From NCBI GenBank assembly GCA_009667805.1, contig CM019064.1, positions 268,813,662 through 268,877,661 of the forward strand: a DNA stretch of 64,000 bases. The letters run 5' to 3'. This document shows positions 45,189 through 56,037 of this stretch, piece after piece. A model generated the notes under the pieces. That model ran no database searches and was not told where the DNA came from. It saw nothing but the letters and a program-made list of their open reading frames with translations. The first letter of the stretch is position 1. Each line of letters starts with the position of its first letter. The DNA comes from Leptobrachium leishanense (lineage: Eukaryota; Chordata; Amphibia; Anura; Megophryidae). The position numbers and the translations under genes are program-made.

Positions 45189-45370
45189 CAGGGTTATTAA
45201 GAAAGAGGTGAAAACCAGGAGAATGACTGGAGAAGTGAAAATTCGAGGTCAAAATAGCCGATTTGGAAAGTGAGATAATGGGAGAATTTTTCTGGTTTGG
45301 CTATTTTGACCTAGAATTTTCACTTCTCCAGTCATTCTCCTGGTTTTCACCTCTCTCTGAATAACCCTGA
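45189..45370. mobile_element. Palindromic TA-MITE, copy 8
   Basis: CAGGGTTATTAAGAAAGAGG at the left and CTCTCTGAATAACCCTG at the right; TA on both sides. The arms mirror each other over almost the full length. Confidence 0.85.
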
Positions 45371-45372
45371 TA

Positions 45373-47204
45373 GTTAAAAGACTCCAGGAGTGCACGTCTT
45401 CTTGATGAGTTGTATGCCTTCAGTGGCGGTCAGCTCCGGATCAATTAGAAATGGATATCCTGGCTGCGTGTCTGCAGGTGAATCTTGGAACATATATATA
45501 TATCTATATTTAATGAAATTGTATATAAATTAAATATTTCTAGCAAAGACAGTGCATCAAAGAAAAGGGAAAGGAAAACCACGTTTAAACGTAATTCAAA
45601 GGAACCAAATAACCTCGTTAATGAAATTTGTTACTTCTGAATCTGTCCAAAAAAAAAAACAATTGAAGTAAATGGTTCGAACAAGGAAAAAAAATATTTA
45701 ACTGTCCTCTAGTCTACGTTTCAAGATGTATTATATAAAAATATTGTCTTAAATAAAGTAGCAATACTTTGCATGGTGTTAAAAGTAAAGTTGTAAAACC
45801 TATCTTCAGGACATTGGAGCATAATGCAGGATAATTGATTCAGAGGTTTTTGTTTGTTTATGTGTTTTTAATTTGCCTATATATAAATGAGTTTTGGTCT
45901 GCTGCGGGTTCAGACTGCGTGAGTTTGTCCTCCAGTGAATTGTATTGTTTAGTTTGTAAATATAATAACTAGCAAGAAATACCTGAAATCTATGCAGCAT
46001 TTAATTACATACTGCAGCAAATCTTGGATCACAGATATCTGAACGGTAATTTCAGCTAGAGCAGATTAAACTGAGAAAAGTAAATTTGGGCATGGAAAAT
46101 ATGATTGCCGAATATCTAAATTCATTTCGGACTGCAAATTGATTTTTGTGAATGAGTTTTTTTTCTCTCTCCATGAGCTCTGAACGCATTTAAACTTTTT
46201 ACGCTGCCCTGAGCATCTTTAATAAATAGCCACTGGCAGAATTAATGGAAAGGTTAGCATTGGGACCATGCATTTACATTTCAGTATGCCATTTCAGTAG
46301 CCTCAAGATTTTTCTTGGGAAATTAGAAGGACCGGCTAGTGACCGGCCAAGTATGTGGTATGCTATGGGGATTAGGTACATGTTTTGTTGAAGGAAGGTG
46401 CCGTTCTTAGCTGTACTTCCTTCTTAACTCAAAATGCATGAAGTGATGCAAGATATTTGCACTTTCAAAGAAAACAAATAACAAAAGATTTCCGCCTCAG
46501 ACCTTGTTATGTCTCATCGCCCACTCTGCTCTTTGATCATCCAACACTGTTTATGTAGATAGAGAAGCATTAACGTTTATACTTGCTGGCAGGGACGTAA
46601 TGCTGCTTATCCCAAATTACCCACCCAGGGACTGGCAGACTCCCAAAGCTGATTCATAGTGTGTCCACATTGCAGGTCAGTGAAAAAGGCATTTGCAGAA
46701 GTGATTTGTTTAGGGTCACTGATTCCTTAGCCTGCAGCAGTGTAGGTTCAGCTTCCTAGTAATTTAATGACTTCCCAAGTTCAGTCATGCAGACATCCAC
46801 AGCCATAATATCCCTTTCTTATCCCTTTTCTCTTTCTCTCTCCCACTTCCCTTCTAACAAAAGTAAATAAATAATAACGGTACCTTTCATAACTCTTCCC
46901 TGAAATATGTATCTATTCTACATATACAATTTTTTTACCAGAGCAGATATCACCTTATGCAACGATTACAAAGTTTATCCACCTTAACGAACTCCATGAT
47001 TAACTATAGAGGTATCTCTATAGTTTATGGGGCTTTGTGGACAACAGCCATATGAGAAAATGAGAACTCTTTGGGAAAAAAATTTAATTCACTGACTAGA
47101 GTTTTGATGTGATCAAGGACTTGTCCATTGAGATATAGGATGCCTGGTAATACACGTTCATGTTGCTGAATTCATTAAACCGCATATACAGATACATACA
47201 CACA
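45373..47204. other. Unannotated intergenic sequence
   Basis: Nothing recognised in 1.8 kb of AT-rich sequence, apart from a short TA run near 45491-45505. Confidence 0.4.
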
Positions 47205-47370
47205 CATATGGAGAGAGCCTGTGGAGTCATGGGCTCGATCCCGACGAGCATCTCTCCAGTAAGTGTCCTTGGGCAAGACACCTATCGGTACATACTCGCC
47301 ACCCAGGACATACTTGAAAACGAGAGAAATCTCAATGTATCCTTCCTGGTAAAATCCTTTCTCAAAAAAA
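47205..47370 (+). mobile_element. tRNA-derived SINE, plus strand (5'-truncated)
   Basis: Collinear with the minus-strand SINE at 21472-21685: 'ggagagagcctgtggagtcatggg', a B-box-like GGCTCGATCCC (mutated from GGTTCGATCCC), 'agtaagtgtccttgggcaagacacc', 'atccttcctggtaaaatcc', ending in an A-rich tail running into (TA)n. The head upstream of the B box is shorter than in the other copy. Confidence 0.72.
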
Positions 47371-47649
47371 ATAAAATATATATATATACTAACCTTTAGC
47401 AATATCTGCAGAGAGCTCCTGGCTGTTTACCTACTGTGCATTAGGCTTCACCCCTCCCATCTCCTGCCCCATCCTCGGCAGCTCCACTTAGTCCGGCCGT
47501 CCACTGGCACTGTATTTGTGCAAAAGGAGCGATCATCTGATATCGTCTGAAGTCATCCGACCGATCCTACAGCATGCAGGTGACTCAGCCCTCTTCCATT
47601 GCATCTGATCACCATCCGACAATTTCAGACGATTTATTGCAATTACAAC

Positions 47650-49440
47650 AGACTAGTGATCGTTCCAAATTTGTTGTATAGATAAACCGCCGAGCCCCAG
47701 CAGGGAAACGTGTAAAAAATACATTGAATACTATAACCGGTGTGTGCAGGCGAAACATGTAAAAGATACATTGTATAGTATAGCCGGCGTGTGCAGGGGA
47801 AATGTGAAAAGATACATTGTATAGGAAATCCGGCGTGCGAGAAGCCTATAGGACTCAATGGAAAATATATTAAAGTTTTTATTCTTTTTTATTCAACCGT
47901 TTATTTTTATTTATTTTTTGTATTCAAAATGTTTTTATTTTGAGAAGCCAGCAGTGTTACAACAAATGCATTAAATGTACGCCACAAAAAGACATCGCAG
48001 AGTAGCAGTCGCGCAGGACCAAGGTTCCATAAGGTATATCAAAAGTGTGAGCAGGAAGAGGTACATGAAAGAAAGGAAAAAGGAGGGGGAGGTTACACTT
48101 CTGTTACCCCGTACCAGTAGATGGTGGAAAAATAAAAGAAACTATAATAAAATAATGAGAAGGTAAAGTGGCAAAGACCATCTTCGTGACGTTCCTGGCT
48201 CACTCCCGAAAGAGGCCATGGAAGGCCAATGTCACGAGGCCCGAGAGCCCGAGGGCCAGATATGGCAGACAGAGCCATGGTGAGTGCCACAGTGGCGCAC
48301 CCCGGCGCAACTCGAAAATTGCCAAATAATAATTTTTTAAATAAATAAATAAAATAAAAAATAAAAAAGGGGGGGGTCGGGTAAGCGTCAACAGAAGACA
48401 AATGCCCACAGAGGGGGGGGAGAAAGAAATAGGGGAGGCAAAAAACAGCAAGAAATGTTTTCAACATTCAAGAAAGGGGTGTCATCTGGAAAGGAGATAT
48501 GACAAAAATAAAGTCCACTGCAGGTAGTATGCAAACAGCGGGGAGTGTCATCAAATATTAGGAAAGTAGGAGCAACGTACAGCCAAGGTTCAGCAGCTAG
48601 AAAGGTGAGGGGGGTAGGCTACAGCCATGGAGAGACAGCCAATGTCCAAAAAGGGAACGAGGCACGCAACCTCTTCAGGTACAACAGCTGGTAGCAGGGG
48701 CAGATGCTGGGCACTGTGCTTCCCCCAGTCAGCAGGATCGCAAGTTAAGGCTCCAAACCGCACCTCCATGAGGGGCGACAAGAAGACCCCAGACAGAGTC
48801 GCCGTCGAGGACATCCAGGCGGGGTACAGAATTTCCTCCGGGGGCCAGCCAAGTCCAGCACGATGCGGCAGACCATCCGTCAGTCGCGGCACCCAGGACT
48901 CAATGCTCTGCCAGGCTTGCTCCGTCAACTGCACCACGGGCAGCAGGACCGGCAACAACTCTTCCTGTGTCTCACCGGTCGGTCCAGGGCCCGTTTATTT
49001 TTTTAATCCGCAGGAAAAAAGCCTTTTTATTTATTGATATTTTAGGTAATTTTCAGGCAAACTTTTGGTTTCCGATTTATTTATTTTTTTAAAGATGAGG
49101 TTTTTTCACTCATGTCTTTTTTTTAAAAAATTCTCTGCGAAAAGGCTTCAACATTGCAATCCCTGGTGCTGAAACCTATTTCGGCTCCAGGGAGTTAATC
49201 CCCCCCCCCCTTGGAGCCTGGCGAGTTTTTTTCACTGCGAGCCAACTGCGCTGGACGGGGGCAGTGCTTGGTGCTGAAACTCCGTTTCAGCATCAAAGTC
49301 AGTTTTTTTCTCCCGACAGCAGCCCAGGTTTGTTTGTTTTTTTCCACCCGGCGGCCTGTCCATCGGCTGATCTTTGTCGTCCACAGACGATTCGAGTGGT
49401 CAACCCTGATCGGCTGATGGCGTTGTCCATAGTCGGGTGA
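47650..49440. mobile_element. Diverged B-like element split by a retro-insertion; ends uncertain
   Basis: The block order matches B: 'aggactcaatggaaaatatattaaag', then 'accgtttatt', [insert], 'aatccgcaggaaaaaagcctttttatttattgatattttagg', then a T-rich stretch. B at 7251 has 'aggcttcaatgttaaaaatattc', 'accgttcatt', 'attctgcagcaaaaagtctctttatttatagattttttagg'. Left of this lies a short tandem of about 60 bp ('ccgg(t/c)gtgtgcagg(c/g)gaaa' at about 47738, 47785). The outer ends are not resolved. Confidence 0.5.
47909..48990 (-). mobile_element. Retro-insertion of about 1.08 kb with 12-bp target duplication
   Basis: CCGTTTATTTTT at 47897-47908 recurs at 48991-49002, flanking the insert. The host continues on both sides as a B-like element, so this is a real insertion. 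The low-coordinate end is AT/T-rich, suggesting the 3' end of a minus-strand retroelement. The contents are GC-richer with A/G-rich tracts. The open frames at 48590-48958 (minus) and 48627-49037 (plus) overlap and neither shows a recognisable domain. Confidence 0.6.
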
Positions 49441-49935
49441 CCAAGTCGGTCACCTGACTTATGCAGGGGCTGAGAACTGTCAGTCTCACTACTGTGAGGG
49501 CCTCAGGGAACCAAATACTGGGTAAACTTTTAGCACACAGTATTTGGATTTCTGGGCCTATCACAGTTTGTGAGGGGCCTATGTTAATCTGAGGAGCTTG
49601 GAGCATCAGCTCCTATAGCCCCTATCTTAATCTTGTCCTGTGTCTGTGGGTCTGCCTAAATTTATCTGTATGAAGCAGGGAGTCTAAATGTGTCTTTGTG
49701 TGATAGTTTGTGCATGAATGTGACTGTGTTTGCATGAGTCTGCTGCAGTGTAGTAAGGTATTTTGTATGAATGTGACTGAGTGTGTATGTTTTATGGATA
49801 AAGTTGTGACAGGGAGTGTGTATCTGTGGAAGTCTGAGTGTGGGTGTGTAAATGATGGAAGGATGGATGATGGATGGATAGTAATAGAGCATGGGTGAGG
49901 TGCACAAGGGTGAGACACAAGGGGACTGACATAAT
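49003..49935. other. Right part of B-like element, then low-complexity TG-rich sequence
   Basis: Up to about 49440 the sequence resembles B. From about 49640 to 49900 it is TG/GA-rich simple sequence ('gtgactgagtgtgtatg', 'gatggatgatggatgg'). No gene. Confidence 0.45.
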
Positions 49936-50117
49936 CAGGGTTATTCAAAGAAAGGAGAAACTCTGGAGAACCTTTGGAGAAGTGAAAATTCTAGGTCAAA
50001 ATAGCCAATTTGGAAAGCGAGATAAATGGGAGAATTTTTCTGGTTTGGCTATTTTGACCTAGAATTTTCACTTCTCCAGTCATTCCCCTGAGTTTCACCT
50101 TTCTTTGAATAGACCTG
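49936..50117. mobile_element. Palindromic TA-MITE, copy 9
   Basis: CAGGGTTATTCAAAGAAAGG at the left and CTTTCTTTGAATAGACCTG at the right, with 'cctttggagaagtgaaaattctaggtc' and its inverse inside. Confidence 0.82.
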
Positions 50118-50120
50118 TTA

Positions 50121-51230
50121 GAGTGTGAGATGGGATAAAGAAATATTAGGGAGTGAGGAAAAATTAGGAGGGAGATGGTAGAAAGTGAGGTATTGTGTTA
50201 GAAACACTTTAGCAAAATGTATTATGTCTTGGGAAACTAACATCCTTACACAAGCCCTGGCAGTCTGTATTAATTACAAAATCCTCAGAAGAAGTATTTG
50301 TAATTGCGTAATAAAATTGCTCTCGGAAGCAGGCAAACAGAAAATTCATGTTTCTGCACTTAGCAATTGTTACGGATAAAATTCTAAAATAAATACATTA
50401 AATTCATAAAATCGTGAAATACAAGACTGCTATGAGTTTTTTAATTATTAATGAACTGTATTTAAATAAAATTATTTTGTTTTGTTTGCCCAAAGTAGAT
50501 GCTGTTACAATGAAATCATAATTTGCAGTGTTTGAATAACAGCAAATGAGTTTAAATGAATGATAGGGTTGTGTTCTTTGCATAACAATGAAATAATCTA
50601 AGTGTTAATTATGCCTTGAAATATAAAATCGAACTAATTGTGTAGACTGTGATAAATCAACATTCAAAGTGTTCAATCCTTTCAGTTTTGGCTTTTTAGA
50701 TTTAAAATGAAAGAATACAGTGTATAAATACATATTTGTTCTTTACATTCATAGTACAATAAACACATTTGCAAACATATACTAAAATCAATCCAAGGTT
50801 CACAAAACAAGGCAATGGGTTTAGTTTTATTGAAAATTGTAACATTCCGGAGTTTACTGGAACCACAATAAAGTTTCTAACATCCTTGGGAAATTGTATT
50901 TATTCAAACTAAAATGTCTACAAACAGAAACCTGTGAAGACTAAATAGCCACAGTAGATTCACCTCAAGAGCCTTTTTCCTCATTATAGGTAAATAAAAC
51001 TGTTAAAAAAAATGTAAGCCTATTTTGTGCCTAGAGTGTACTGAATACTGTAGTCCATTACAGTGGCATACGAGTCTGAGAGACGGCATAATATTAAAAG
51101 ATAGAAAACTAATTTAATACCATCTCCCCATACATCATGATTGTAGCGCAAGTAAATAGGATAATTGAGGCAATAGATCCCCCCTTTCCTCCTCATTCAC
51201 ACCGGGCCGAATTCCACAGGTGGCAGCAAG
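50121..51230. other. Unannotated AT-rich intergenic sequence
   Basis: Nothing recognised. Confidence 0.4.
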
Positions 51231-51490
51231 ATGACGTTTGAGTTAAGTGATTTTGAATTTGCAAAATCCCTTAACACTCAAAAAAAAAACACATCAAAAA
51301 TCCCATTCTCATGTCTTATCCTATGGTGGAAACGGTGGCGCAATCCACTGGTTCTTCTCGCTGGGAGCAGAATGAGACTGGGAACAAATGGTCCCCAATC
51401 TCCCGTCGTGATCCCATGGGTACGTGCTTGCGGCTGGGCCTCGCAGGGCTCCATGGAGTTCTATTCTTGTGTTACAATGTTGCATTAGGT
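51231..51490. repeat. Dispersed repeat fragment related to 35750-36010
   Basis: 'gcgcaatccactggttcttctcgctgggagcag' and 'gactgggaacaaatggtccccaatctcc' echo the 35.8-kb fragment and E-type modules. Ends not defined. Confidence 0.4.
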
Positions 51491-51810
51491 TTCTTTTTAT
51501 TAATATAACTCATTTGGCTAAAATACTTTTTTTAATCATAATAAACCAGTTACCTATTTACTGAAATCAGCCCTCTTTCAGTAGCTTTCTGTACACTGTA
51601 GTCTACTACTGCAGGGGTAATATTTTTGGATAATAGCAAGGAAGGGAGTTCCTGTGTTTTTAGTAATGATGAGCAGTAAGAGAGTATAGCGACCATCTTT
51701 CATAGAGAAAGAGGAAGCCAAGTAATTCTGTTATGAGGGAGAAAAGGAGTAAACGCTACACTACTAACATAAGTCATTATTTGGTAGACCTTTTCAAATT
51801 TAAAGACTTG
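51491..51810. other. Unannotated intergenic sequence
   Basis: Nothing recognised. Confidence 0.4.
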
Positions 51811-51994
51811 CAGGTCTATTCAAAGAAATGTGAAACTCAGGAGAATTGGCTGGAGAAGTGAAAATTCTAGGTCAAAATAGCCAAACCAGAAAAATTCTCC
51901 CATTTATCTCACTTTCCAAATTGGCTATTTTGACCTAGAATTTTCACTTCTCCAGCCAATTCTCCTGAGTTTCACATTTCTTTGAATAACTCTG
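51811..51994. mobile_element. Palindromic TA-MITE, copy 10
   Basis: CAGGTCTATTCAAAGAAATG at the left and CATTTCTTTGAATAACTCTG at the right. The arms mirror almost perfectly ('gctggagaagtgaaaattctagg' and its inverse). Confidence 0.82.
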
Positions 51995-52319
51995 ATGGTG
52001 TAGTAGAGGACAGAATATACTAGAGTATATTTGAAAATGGCAAGATTTATTGCCGTCAATTCAATGATGTGAGTTTGCAGATATGGCATGGATCATAAAG
52101 ATACCATTCTGTTGATGAGTTTTAACAGGGAACCTGGTTATGGCAGGTCACTTTAATACTTCAAGACAACAATGTATTATGTGAGTTATTTAGTAATTAG
52201 CAACAGAACCACACTTAGTATGGTCAGGGGCCCTAGGTGAGAAAACATTGTGTGGCTCCTGGCAATGCTTTCAAAGGCACTCTTCTTTATAACCACCATA
52301 TTAAATACACTGATCCCAG
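51995..52319. other. Unannotated intergenic sequence
   Basis: Nothing recognised. Confidence 0.4.
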
Positions 52320-52960
52320 GGCCAGCCTGTCCATAGGTCCCGATGGGGCCATGGCTCCAGGCGTCACTACGTCGGGGGTGGCATTTACCTAGGGGCCTCA
52401 AGTAGGCTTGGCGACCACTAGAGCTTTAAGGCCTATTCAACAGGTCTCACAGTGCCTCACACAATCTAGACCAGCCTGACTAGGGGGAGGGGAGCAGAAG
52501 GATGGGGAGGGGGCCCTCTGTGGGTGTGTTGGCATGTGTGAATGCTGTGGAGCTCTGTGATACACAGACCACACATTACTGTGAATTTTTGTTGCTGTGG
52601 AGCTCTGTGCTACGCTCATAAACACCGTCCATTACTGTGAGTTTTGTTGCTGTGGAGTTTGTGATATGCATTGGTATATTTTGGTGGGCATGGTCATTTA
52701 TTTGAGGGCAGCATTTCATCTTTAGACCAAGGCAGCACAGTGTCTTGGGCCAGCCCTGACCTCCCACACTGACCTTCACAAATACTGTAGACTTGTCTTC
52801 CTCCAGATTAAAGTCCCTGACCCCTCTCGTTTTCAGGTAGACACCCACTCCCCCTCCACATAGACACAATAATACTCATGCATTTACATGGCAGTTATTG
52901 GCAGTGGCACAGGGCTTTCAGAAGTGCGGGGCCCAGGGCGAGCACCCTACTTGCTCCACT
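52320..52960. repeat. Dispersed repeat with short internal tandem
   Basis: Contains three imperfect copies of a unit 'tgctgtggagctctgtg..attactgtga' (52543, 52591, 52649). The same phrase ('attactgtgaggtttattgctgtggagctct') occurs at 63121-63152 beside the window-end minisatellite. Phrases such as 'gcgtcactacgtcgggggtggc' (52359) also resemble 62978 onward. Probably a relative of that hAT-like element. Confidence 0.45.
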
Positions 52961-54781
52961 CAAGGACAGATTTGTTTAGCAATATTGTGTTTTACAGAAA
53001 TCTGTAGACTCGTATCTCAAAGGAGCTTCTACAACGTTCCCTTAGCGGTTTCTCTCATTGATTTCAGCACATTGAAAATAAACATTGCCACCTTTCCTAT
53101 TTTAGAATTTAATGACAGGAGATATCTATAGATATATAAAGAGTTCTATGTGTTTAGATTGCTGTGAAAGAGACCTGGAGTACAAGAAAAGTGCAGACTG
53201 TTATTATTTTACATTTTAGGTTGCTATGGGTTTGGATAATAAACTATATAAGTGTTGACACTCCCCTAGTGCAGCAATAATATATGTTTCATAGAATTTA
53301 TAAATATATGCAAGTAGCCTATTATGTACTTTTTTGAATTGGGTTTTGATTAGCACTTTTTAAAAAAATACTTCATAAAATGAAATCAAATCAAATCAAT
53401 GGCCTGAAAGCCGACTGTTCTATTTTATTTGTATACATTGTATTCCTGGTGAGAAGACATTCCTGCCTGAACTAAATAAATGTAATTCAGGTTTGTGAAT
53501 GCTGTGTGGCCTGCAATAACTTCCATTTCCCAACCTAATAAATGGGTTAGGTAGAATTTTACTCTTTCAAATAAAAGAAATCAAGGCCTTTGCACGCAGT
53601 GTGTCAAAGAGTGATACTACTTCTCCTTGTACCAATTTATGTTCGGTAGCTTTGCAGCAGTGTAGGGCCTGTGTTTATTCCAGAAAGGGTTGTAGGTTTA
53701 TTTTTCTTTTTTTATATTACCTTAATTTTAAACTAAAAGCTCTTTGAACACAGTGTGTGTTAAATAGTATTCACAGCATAACCGATTTTGCATTTGCTTT
53801 GTTCTGTTCCCTGCTTGATGTTAGAACCTAGAGTTATACGCTCAAGCTGTAGATTTGATCTATTTACCAGAGCTGAAAAACCACAAAATGGCCAAGGTTA
53901 ATGGGATGTGGAGTCTCCTGGCTGCATGAGAGCCCCCGGCATCACAATATGCTAACCTTCTGAAAACATCGATAAAATACTAAGGAAAAATACTTATGAA
54001 GTTGTTGATTAGCACGGTCCTCATATATTATTCATTTTTCCAGCAGAACAATAATAGACATAGGGAGAGCCGATGGTAAAGACAACTGATCTCATTCGAC
54101 TGAAACTGATCTACAATCTATTTTTTTATAAATAAGAGAATAAATATGGACTAAATAAGATAAGTGGGGTCTCCGTACAGGAATCACATTAAGGGCAGTG
54201 GGATTCATATTTTGTCAATGTCAGATAATGGTTTAGATCCACTAAAGATTTTTTTTTATCTGTGATTTGCTTCAATAGTGGAGTGAGAGAATCAAGGATA
54301 TTCATTTAATACTTTATACATCATATATTCTGAAGAGAGCTCAAAGAAAACCCCACTGGATTATATTGCACACCGTAATTGTGTATTAAACTATCCCAAA
54401 CTGCATCATGTCTTATACAAACGGTAAAGGATGTACCTGAAGGCTGCGGCAGCATTTCTAATTGCAGCTAACTATGTTTAGTGGAATTGAACGTGCACAA
54501 TAATAACACCCCCAGGTGTATCACTCCCACACCTATCAGTTCAACAGCAACAGATAAAATAAGTTGGTGGTGTACAATATAAAAGTTGTCAATGTACTCT
54601 TATTGCACACTGTGTACAACACTATAAAATATATTTGTCGGCAGTAGGTGCGTCACACGCCAGGTACATGTAACAGAAAAAAAGACAAAGATCTAAATGC
54701 ACCAGTTTGTTTGTAAAAAAGTACGTAGCATTCACACTGGACGTACGTACGTATGTATTCTCTAAATTTAATTAAATTAAA
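52961..54781. other. Unannotated intergenic sequence
   Basis: AT-rich, no gene or repeat with clear ends recognised. The low-coordinate boundary of the large hAT element is somewhere near 54780. Confidence 0.4.
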
Positions 54782-55985
54782 TGGTGGACCATGTGGTCCT
54801 ATATTGAAAAGATATGATTCTGGTCAAGGCGTCAGTGCACCCAGATATTGTGCTTTTGGTGCCAGGCCTGCAAGTATCATCATACAGTAACCCCTCTGTG
54901 GTATGGTGGAAGAGTGCAGGGGTGGACTTTGCGGTCCTATATTGAAAAGTTTTTTATCTGTTAATGGGCGTCAGTGCACCCAGATATTGTGCCTTTAATG
55001 CCAGGCCAGCAAGTATCATCATACAGTAACCCCTCTGTGGTATGGTGGAAGAGTGCAGGGGTGAACCTTGCGGTCCTATATTAAAAAGATATGCATCTGG
55101 TTAAGGCGTCAGTGCACCCAGATATTCTGCCTTTGGTGCAAGACTGCCAGGCCAGCAAGTATCATCATACAGTAAGGCTGGGGTCAGCACACGAAGTACG
55201 TCCGCACAGAAGTGCGGGGGCTGACGGACGCTGCAAACGGACGCAGGTTAGGCAAGAACGTAATACTGCTAGAACGGACGTGCAGAGTGCGCCACGTCCA
55301 CAACGTCCGCATAGCTTTGTGTGTGAGTGATGCAACAAGGTCAGACGGACTGCATTTATACGTCCAGCATTTTTGACGGACAGAATGTTCTTTCATTGTA
55401 ATTTATTTTCCCTGTTACATCAGTCAAAAAATACATCAGTGGAAAAAACCGACTGTGTGGCCACTACCTTGTCGTCAGTCAGTAAGTACGTCCGGACTGC
55501 ACGGACGCACAGTCCGTAGAAAATGCACTCATCTGACCCTAGCCTAACCCCTCTTTGGTATTGTGGAAGAGTGCAGGGGTGGACCATGTGGTCCTATATT
55601 GAAAATTTTTTGATCTGGTAATGGGCGTCAGTGCACCCAGATATTGTGCCTTTAATGCCAGGCCATCAAGTATCATCATACAGTAACCCCTCTGTGGTAT
55701 TGTGGAAGAATGCAGGGGTGGACCATGTGGTCCTATATTGAAAAGTTTTTGATCTGGTAATGGGCGTCAGTGCACTCAGATATTGTGCCTTTGGTGCAAG
55801 ACTACCAGGCCAGCAAGTATCATCATACAGTAACCCCTCTGTGGTATTGTGGAAGAGTGCAGGGTTGGACCCTGCGGTTCAAAAAAATAAAATGATATAA
55901 ATCTGGCACAGGCGTCAGTGCAGCCAAATATTGTGCCTTTCATGTCAGCAAGTGCCTTCACAACATAACCCTTTTGTGGTATTGT
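54782..55985. repeat. 139-bp tandem array at the 3' side of the hAT transposon
   Basis: Units start at about 54782, 54922, 55061, 55579, 55718 and 55865 with 'gtgga(c/t)c(a/t)tg(t/c)ggtcctatattgaaaag', continue 'gcgtcagtgcacccagatattgtgcctttg' and end 'catacagtaacccctctgtggta'. Spacing is 139-140 bp outside the insertion; the third unit is split by the MITE at 55176. Confidence 0.85.
55176..55544. mobile_element. CpG-rich PIF/Harbinger-like MITE, copy 7 (in the 139-bp array)
   Basis: GGCTGGGGTCAGCACACGAAG at the left and CATCTGACCCTAGCC at the right; TAA at 55173-55175 and 55545-55547. Neighbouring uninterrupted units read 'cagtaacccctct', so the empty site shows a single TAA and proves the 3-bp duplication. 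More diverged than the other copies. Confidence 0.9.
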
Positions 55986-56037
55986 GGAAGAGTTCAGTGC
56001 TGGAGGTTTTGTGAATGCAGAAGAGGACATCCCCTAT

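Noticed and set aside
48590..49037. Overlapping 122-aa and 136-aa frames on opposite strands
   Set aside because: Inside an unidentified retro-insert; overlapping on both strands and without recognisable motifs.
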